NCBI GenBank assembly: GCA_001919995.1
Contig: MNIY01000160.1
Coordinates: 1 to 12,373 of the forward strand
DNA from: Ktedonobacter sp. 13_1_20CM_4_53_11
Lineage (GTDB): Bacteria; Chloroflexota; Ktedonobacteria; Ktedonobacterales; Ktedonobacteraceae
DNA: 12,373 bases
Reading direction: 5' to 3'
Under the pieces are notes generated by a model. That model had not been told where the DNA came from. It saw only the letters and a list, made by a program, of their open reading frames with translations, and searched no databases. This document shows, one piece after another, positions 8,419 through 12,373 of the stretch. The stretch's first letter is position 1; the number at the start of each line of letters is the position of its first letter. A program made the translations under genes and the position numbers.

Positions 8419-9606
8419 TTACCTGGGTTGGAAGGTGACTGGCAGTGACCTGATCACAAAGACGATCCCTGTATTGACCATAATCGGGAAACCCTCCACT
8501 CGTTGGAGGTTTTTGAGTTGTTCCAGCATCATTGGCAAGGCAATCCTGGCTTCCAGGCGAGCTAGCGGTGCGCCCACGCAGAAGTGGATGCCGTGTCCAA
8601 AGGCCAGGTGACGATTGGGCTCACGCTCGATATCAAATCGATCGGGATCGGGAAATTGAGCCGGGTCGCGGTTGGCTGAGGCTGTCCAGGCCAGCAAGGT
8701 CTGGTTGGCCGGAATGTGGTGTCCTGCCAGTTCGAGGTCTGTTCTGGTCTGGCGGAAGAGAAACCAGACCGGTGGCAGGTAGCGGAGTACCTCTTCGACC
8801 GCCGTGGGCATCACGGCTGGTTCGCGGATCAACCGTTCCATCCTGTCCGGGAAATCGGTAAAGCACACCACGGCATTGGCAATCAAGTTTTTAGTGGTCT
8901 CCTGCCCGGCAGCCAGCAGCAGCGTGCAGAACTTGACCAGATCGTACTCACTCAACCGTTCGCCGTCCACTTCAGCCGTACTCAGCGCGCTGATCAGATC
9001 TTCGCGCGGCGTACGGCGTCGCTCCTCCAGCAGCCTGGCGAAGTAGTCAGACATTTCCTCCTGCATGGACCGTCCACCATTTTGCCGGGCGAGAGCTGGA
9101 TCCGAGCTGTCAACGCGTGCCCAGCGTTGAAAGATGTCCCAGTCTTCAGGCGGCACGCCGAGCAGTTCGGCAATGACTTTGGCGGGTAGTGGAAAGGCAA
9201 AGTCTGAGACAATGTCCATCTTTCCCTGCGGGCGTACCCTGTCCAGCAGTTCTTGCGTTATCCGGGTGATACTATCTGACAGGCGGGCAACTGCTCGCGG
9301 GGTAAAGGCCTGATTGACCAGGTTGCGCAATTTGCGGTGGTCTGGCGGGTCCGTCGCGACGAGCGTGTCTTTGAGGAAGGAGCCGGTAGCTCCAAATGCC
9401 TGTGAAGAAAAGCGGTTATAATCGGTAATGACCGTCGACACGTCTTCGTAACGAAAGACCTGCCACAGGTGCATTCTCTCATCGTAGAAGACGGGTTGCT
9501 GAGTTCGCATCTCCTCAAACCAGGTGTAGATTTGTGGGATCTCTTCGAGTGCATGGGGACGAAACAAAGTGAACGCTTGAGAACGAGATTTCGATGGTTG
9601 TTGCAT
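8419..9606 (-). CDS. Cytochrome P450
   Basis: 395 residues, the usual size of soluble bacterial class I P450s. Motifs are DPPDHRKLRNLVNQAFTPR (C-helix, 86-104), the I-helix AGQETT (233-238, Gln in place of the more common acidic or histidine residue), ExxR in EEVLRYL (Glu272, Arg275), the PERF-like FPDPDRFD (318-325), and heme-binding FGHGIHFCVG with Cys343 as axial ligand. No membrane anchor is present. It hydroxylates or oxidises an unknown small molecule and needs an external ferredoxin/reductase pair; neither is visible in the window. The closest style is actinobacterial/chloroflexal CYP107/CYP105-like enzymes (not resolved). It is first in an operon with the small cytochrome-like gene and folA, driven by the promoter at 9691-9719. 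The ribosome site is weak (GAAGAAAG). Confidence 0.95.
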   Translation of the reverse strand: MQQPSKSRSQAFTLFRPHALEEIPQIYTWFEEMRTQQPVFYDERMHLWQVFRYEDVSTVITDYNRFSSQAFGATGSFLKDTLVATDPPDHRKLRNLVNQAFTPRAVARLSDSITRITQELLDRVRPQGKMDIVSDFAFPLPAKVIAELLGVPPEDWDIFQRWARVDSSDPALARQNGGRSMQEEMSDYFARLLEERRRTPREDLISALSTAEVDGERLSEYDLVKFCTLLLAAGQETTKNLIANAVVCFTDFPDRMERLIREPAVMPTAVEEVLRYLPPVWFLFRQTRTDLELAGHHIPANQTLLAWTASANRDPAQFPDPDRFDIEREPNRHLAFGHGIHFCVGAPLARLEARIALPMMLEQLKNLQRVEGFPIMVNTGIVFVIRSLPVTFQPR

Positions 9607-9690
9607 GTATCAAAGCTTTCTTCTTACTTCTTGATTGAGGTATGGTGACAACCTTTTTCCACGAGCATCTATTTAGACTTTCTTGATCAG

Positions 9691-9719
9691 ATTGTAGATT
9701 TGGAAGTCAAGCTTGTCAA
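9691..9719 (-). promoter_or_regulatory. Sigma-70-type promoter for the P450-folA operon
   Basis: On the minus strand TTGACA (9719-9714) is followed by a 17-bp spacer and TACAAT (9696-9691), nearly consensus. Initiation near 9684 gives a leader of about 78 nt before the P450 ATG at 9606. The promoter lies 18 nt beyond the stop codon of the upstream EXORDIUM-like gene, so the two genes are probably separate transcription units. Confidence 0.7.
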
Positions 9720-9731
9720 TGGGGAGGATTA

Positions 9732-9768
9732 AGTGGTCAGGTGCAAGACCCCGTCTTGTTTGACCACT
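9732..9768 (-). terminator. Bulged hairpin overlapping the stop codon of the EXORDIUM-like gene
   Basis: AGTGGTCA (9732-9739) pairs with TGACCACT (9761-9768), and inside it CAAGAC (9744-9749) pairs with GTCTTG (9753-9758) around CCC. The outer stem includes the TGA stop (9739-9737). No T-run follows on the minus strand. It separates this gene from the P450 promoter. Confidence 0.5.
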
Positions 9769-10486
9769 CCTGTTGAACCGTGTAGTTGCCAACCTGTTTC
9801 GTTTTCCAGGCGCAGATATCGCCGATTTCGCCGTTTGTGTCGTCATACCAACCTTGCCCAGGTACTGGATCGGTGATTGCTTCGCACAGTTCGTGCGAAC
9901 TGGTTGTAGTGAGAGCATCAAATGCCGCCAGGCCACCAAGACAGCCTGCACAGTCGGGATACGGCATCACACTATAGAAGATCTGCCCGTTGATAGCATC
10001 ATGGTATCCGCAAAATGACTGGCACGAACTACTGCTACCCTGTACTACAACGACTCCTGGCGGCAGGTATACGAAGTAGAGCGTATTCGAGGTAGGCTGC
10101 GGGAAAGCAGCATTGTTGGCAATTTCGTTTTGGAGCATATTCTGAATGGCCGCGTCGGTTACTGACTGACCCGGGTCTGATGTGGTGACCGTGGCTGTAC
10201 CAATGCGACTGCCATGACCAATGGTCTGCGTCTGAGTACTGTACTCAGCCAGTTGATCGATTAGCGAACTGGTCAGGATGTAATCGAAGAAATCGTTCAG
10301 CTGTTGAATGGAATTACTCTGTGGTGTCTGTTGCCAGGCCGTTCCCCAGAAGGCCGTGAAGACCTGAGCATTGCTCAGCAACGGGCCACCACGATAAGTG
10401 AGATTCGCGGTCGTGGGTAAGGGTGCACCAGGCACATAGAGCGGTACGATACGGATAGCATTGCCTCGAGGTGTATTGATAGCCAT
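9737..10486 (-). CDS. EXORDIUM/phosphate-induced-protein-like protein with HELCEAITDP motif
   Basis: 249 residues. The N-terminal part has LTYRGGPLLSNAQVFTAFWGTAW (29-51) and a paired helix region FFDYILTSSLIDQLAEY, followed by LYFVYLPPGVVVVQG (136-150), the cysteine pairs SSCQSFCGYHD (154-163) and PDCAGCLGG (178-185), then TTSSHELCEAITDP (194-207) and NGEIGDIC (218-225). This order recalls plant phosphate-induced protein 1/EXORDIUM and the HELxExxTDP bacterial relatives (from memory). HELCE is HExxE, not the HExxH of zincins, though His198, Glu199 and Glu202 with Asp223 could bind a metal. There is no signal peptide by eye. An excellent AAGGAGGAG stands 7 nt before the ATG, and a TATAAT box lies upstream, suggesting high expression. 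Function is unknown. Confidence 0.8.
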   Translation of the reverse strand: MAINTPRGNAIRIVPLYVPGAPLPTTANLTYRGGPLLSNAQVFTAFWGTAWQQTPQSNSIQQLNDFFDYILTSSLIDQLAEYSTQTQTIGHGSRIGTATVTTSDPGQSVTDAAIQNMLQNEIANNAAFPQPTSNTLYFVYLPPGVVVVQGSSSSCQSFCGYHDAINGQIFYSVMPYPDCAGCLGGLAAFDALTTTSSHELCEAITDPVPGQGWYDDTNGEIGDICAWKTKQVGNYTVQQEWSNKTGSCT

Positions 10487-10512
10487 GTGTTCTCCTCCTT
10501 AATGATACTATT

Positions 10513-10518
10513 ATTATA
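10513..10518 (-). promoter_or_regulatory. -10 box upstream of the EXORDIUM-like gene
   Basis: TATAAT on the minus strand (10518-10513) lies 26 nt before the ATG at 10486, just ahead of the AAGGAGGAG ribosome site. No good -35 hexamer is present at 16-18 bp, so it may need an activator or an alternative sigma factor. Confidence 0.4.
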
Positions 10519-10658
10519 GCGAGCTTTGATAAGAGGAAGCTGAAGGAAGTGTAAGATTTCTGTAAAGTTTGTTCCAAAAGTATAAAGTCAAGAGTTAAGG
10601 CTACTCCCGTTATGACTCTCCTCTACCTGCACTTGCTTCTCGGTATAGATATTGTGCA

Positions 10659-10691
10659 GAAGCCCCGGAGTCTTGTCAACTCCGGGGCTTC
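10659..10691 (-). terminator. Perfect 13-bp hairpin downstream of the LysM hydrolase gene
   Basis: GAAGCCCCGGAGT (10659-10671) and ACTCCGGGGCTTC (10679-10691) form a perfect GC-rich stem with a 7-nt loop. It lies 69 nt past the stop of the LysM gene, the only gene pointing at it. The T-rich flank (ATATTTTCC) is on the plus-strand side instead, so orientation is not fully settled. Confidence 0.65.
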
Positions 10692-10760
10692 ATATTTTCC
10701 TACTGCTTAGGAGGCGCGAAGGTTGTGGATTTCTTTACAGACCTGTCATTCCTGGCAACG

Positions 10761-11408
10761 CTAGGGCTTACAGGTCCATTCTCCCCAACTATAACCATCG
10801 CGTACAAAAATCTGGTGGGCTGCTACAATATTTGCATAGGCATTAAAGGGCGATGCACCTGCTTCTGAGGTCCCTGCCCATGTACCTGGCATTATTTGGA
10901 AGACGCCAGAGGCGCCCGACTGATTGTAAGCACCGGGATTCAGGCCGGACTCACAGCTCGCAACATTGATAGCCGCTGACCCATAAGGACCAAATACCTG
11001 GTAAATCATAGCTGCGACGCTACCGTTAGCGGCTGGCGCTGGCTGTGGAGCAACATAGGGGGTTACCACCGGTCCCTGCGCCGGGGCATAGCTGTCTGCT
11101 CCACTCGCAGGAATACAGATAGTCTGACCAACATAGATCAGATTGGGATTGGCAATATGGTTGTAGGATGCAAGCGCTGACCACCCTGTGCCATAGCGAT
11201 AACCGATCCTACTGAGTGTGTCACCACTCACAACAGTGTAAGCGTTTGAGCATCCATAGTTTGCATGTGCGCTTGCTCCAGGGACATTCACAACGAATGT
11301 TGCGACAAACAGGAGCAGGCCAAGAACGACGCCAATACTAAACTTTCCTACGAGACTTCCTTTGACGTACCGATGTAAGAACATCGAGATGTGCTGATAT
11401 GTTTGCAT
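10761..11408 (-). CDS. Secreted LysM and transglycosylase-like peptidoglycan hydrolase
   Basis: 215 residues from ATG 11408. Residues 14-47 are a signal peptide (basic start, hydrophobic [14 protein letters not shown], cleavage likely after GASA). Residues 56-100 are a LysM peptidoglycan-binding repeat ([17 protein letters not shown] through YVGQTICIP). A proline/alanine linker (104-128) leads to a lysozyme-fold SLT-type domain (132-215), with catalytic Glu153 in ASCESGLNP and [13 protein letters not shown] (165-177). Cysteines 53/98 and 152/213 could form disulfides outside the cell. The role is cell-wall cleavage or remodelling, perhaps like resuscitation-promoting factors. The frame extends in front to 11564, but that part lacks family-like sequence and the signal peptide fits the 11408 start; the ribosome site is weak (GAAAGA). 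It seems to be a single-gene unit with a long upstream region. Confidence 0.9.
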   Translation of the reverse strand: MQTYQHISMFLHRYVKGSLVGKFSIGVVLGLLLFVATFVVNVPGASAHANYGCSNAYTVVSGDTLSRIGYRYGTGWSALASYNHIANPNLIYVGQTICIPASGADSYAPAQGPVVTPYVAPQPAPAANGSVAAMIYQVFGPYGSAAINVASCESGLNPGAYNQSGASGVFQIMPGTWAGTSEAGASPFNAYANIVAAHQIFVRDGYSWGEWTCKP

Positions 11409-11621
11409 ATACCATCTTTCTAGTGATAACTTGCAAACCTCCGCAAGCAGTTTTGTTCCACACATGTACGCACACGAGCGCACAGACATGCGCTTTCGAA
11501 AGCATAACTTAGTGGGGAACAGGTGTATGATAACATGTGTATAGTATGAAATACAATGATACACGTTGAAATATAGGCCAAATTTCCTATATGAGACTCA
11601 CGATTTGGCTATTGGTCAAAA
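11409..11621. promoter_or_regulatory. Long upstream region of the LysM gene with dyad symmetries
   Basis: Contains a perfect 12-bp palindrome GCTTTCGAAAGC (11492-11503) and a cluster of GTGTAT words: 11523-11528, 11537-11542 and, inverted, ATACAC 11559-11564, with GTAT-GAA-ATAC (11544-11554) nested inside. CTTGC and GCAAG (11430-11448 area) could pair in the leader. On the minus strand TTGACC (11619-11614) has no good -10 at normal spacing. No riboswitch that I recognise is present, including the c-di-AMP type often found before such hydrolases. Confidence 0.35.
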
Positions 11622-11795
11622 ATGGTCTCAGCAGTGAGTGTTGAGACATTTCAAAAGTCTTCAGAAGTCCAATATTTGACAAAAGAAGGCTTACAAAATT
11701 TGGAAGAAATCGTTGACGTAGTTTCAGGAATTGAATCATTAGATGGTCATTGGAATAGCATTAATGTAAGAATCAATAAAAAGAAACGACTATGA
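11622..11795 (+). CDS. Possible small ORF, 57 residues, unknown
   Basis: The frame from ATG 11622 to TGA 11795 reads 57 residues beginning MVSAVSVETFQKSSEVQYL, continuing through TKEGLQNLEEIVDVV and ending in the basic NVRINKKKRL. Composition is protein-like: an acidic amphipathic middle, a basic tail, and few rare residues. Codon use is A/T-rich compared with the surrounding genes. YLTKEGLQNLEE faintly recalls the start of GreA, but the rest does not, so I make no family claim. There is no Shine-Dalgarno sequence before the ATG, which weighs against translation. It could be a fragment of a lost gene. Confidence 0.35.
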   Translation: MVSAVSVETFQKSSEVQYLTKEGLQNLEEIVDVVSGIESLDGHWNSINVRINKKKRL

Positions 11796-11944
11796 GAGAG
11801 ATAAAACAGGGAGCCACGGTATTTTTGAGCGTTTCTGCCTTGAGCACCTCAAGGAAGTGGTCACGCTGTACTGCATTTGCGCTGCGCAGGGCGAAACAAT
11901 GGATGCTTCGAGCTGCGCCAGCATTTACTTTTCCCCACGTTTTC

Positions 11945-12373
11945 TCAGGCGATGAGTGGCAGGCCCAGCACGAAGAAGATCATCAAAACAGCCTGCAAAG
12001 CGGCAAAGAGATTTAGAACCAGGAAATGGCGTGCCGGTTTTTTGTCGCGATCGCTCCACAAGGCCAGGAGGATAAATGCGGGGAAAATAACCAGGTAATA
12101 GCGGCTAATGCTGTTAATACTGGATGTTGAAAGCGGCATGAGGACCATGACAAACGTATAGAGTGCGTAAATTATGGGGAGTCTGCGGAATGACCAGATG
12201 GTGAAGCCGAGGAAAACAAGTATCACAATAACATTCAGCAGCCAGAAATTCCAGTCTATAGGATCGGGAGATCGGGGATGACTGAACGCATCGGCTAGTA
12301 ATTGCCAGGGGTATTCAAAATACCGGCCCCACCCCACGTGATGGTTATGGATCGTTGCTAGAAAATCCCCTGT
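11945..12373 (-). CDS. PIG-V/GPI18-like membrane mannosyltransferase, C-terminal part (5' end outside window)
   Basis: The frame is open to the window edge and encodes the last 142 residues. Three or four hydrophobic segments are visible (FWLLNVIVILVFLGFTIW, IIYALYTFVMVLMPL, YYLVIFPAFILLALW, LNLFAALQAVLMIFFVLGL). Between them lie RRLPIIYALY and STSSINSISRYYLVIFPAF, the pattern seen near the C terminus of PIG-V/GT-C type mannosyltransferase relatives in Chloroflexota and Actinobacteria, where the family motif is PLxSxxRY-LxxFP. An internal GTG at 12337 is not the true start, since FLATIHNHHVGWGRYFEYPW continues upstream in frame. Such proteins transfer mannose from a polyprenyl-phosphate donor at the membrane. 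The exact acceptor is unknown. The stop TGA is at 11947-11945. Confidence 0.7.
   Translation of the reverse strand, partial: TGDFLATIHNHHVGWGRYFEYPWQLLADAFSHPRSPDPIDWNFWLLNVIVILVFLGFTIWSFRRLPIIYALYTFVMVLMPLSTSSINSISRYYLVIFPAFILLALWSDRDKKPARHFLVLNLFAALQAVLMIFFVLGLPLIA

Noticed and set aside
9737..10486. Zincin metallopeptidase
   Set aside because: The motif is HExxE, without the second histidine of HExxH, so peptidase activity cannot be claimed.
11459..11476. 18-nt alternating purine-pyrimidine run, possible Z-DNA
   Set aside because: It is short and only partly made of CG/CA steps; such runs arise by chance.
11838..11854. CCTTGAG-CAC-CTCAAGG hairpin as terminator of the mannosyltransferase gene
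   Set aside because: The stem has only 7 bp with a tight 3-nt loop, stands 91 nt past the stop, and has no T-run.

Overview
The window looks like chromosomal DNA of a soil-type Chloroflexota, most probably a Ktedonobacteria relative. This is inferred from the gene mix (F420-type luciferase-like oxidoreductase, actinobacterial-style P450, HTH plus Clp-N regulator, PIG-V-like mannosyltransferase, LysM/SLT hydrolase, EXORDIUM-like protein) and not from any marker gene. No rRNA, tRNA, CRISPR array or intact transposase is visible.

Left part (1-5660) is a decaying metabolic segment. A membrane-anchored antibiotic-biosynthesis-monooxygenase-domain protein (102-671, minus) lies downstream of a three-gene minus-strand molybdenum hydroxylase operon: 2Fe-2S subunit (3777-4310), FAD subunit (2918-3790) and molybdopterin subunit (824-2921), joined by overlapping stop and start codons. 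The 2Fe-2S gene looks intact. The FAD gene seems to have lost about 45 codons in frame from its C-terminal domain. The molybdopterin gene is split over three frames, with about 45 codons missing at the first break. Divergently, a strong ribosome-binding site leads into a chimeric ORF (4616-5658) made of an N-truncated FAD monooxygenase fused in frame to an MFS transporter truncated at both ends. The window thus shows several independent deletions in neighbouring genes.

Middle part (5660-9606): two inverted REP-like palindromes precede a well-formed promoter (TTGACT, 17 bp, TATAGT) and a two-gene plus-strand unit. It encodes an HTH/double Clp-N/zinc-ribbon protein and an F420-type luciferase-like oxidoreductase. 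Facing it is a minus-strand operon with an excellent promoter (TTGACA, 17 bp, TACAAT): cytochrome P450, a 78-residue protein resembling the tail of a cytochrome c domain without its heme motif, and dihydrofolate reductase (folA).

Right part (9737-12373): minus-strand genes for an EXORDIUM-like HELCEAITDP protein, a secreted LysM plus transglycosylase-like cell-wall hydrolase, and the C-terminal part of a PIG-V-like membrane mannosyltransferase cut by the window edge. Between the last two lies about 540 bp with dyad symmetries and one plausible 57-codon ORF.

The most unusual points are the HTH-ClpN-ClpN-zinc-ribbon regulator with repeats in its own leader, the P450/heme-less cytochrome-like protein/folA operon, and the visible stepwise decay of the hydroxylase and monooxygenase genes.
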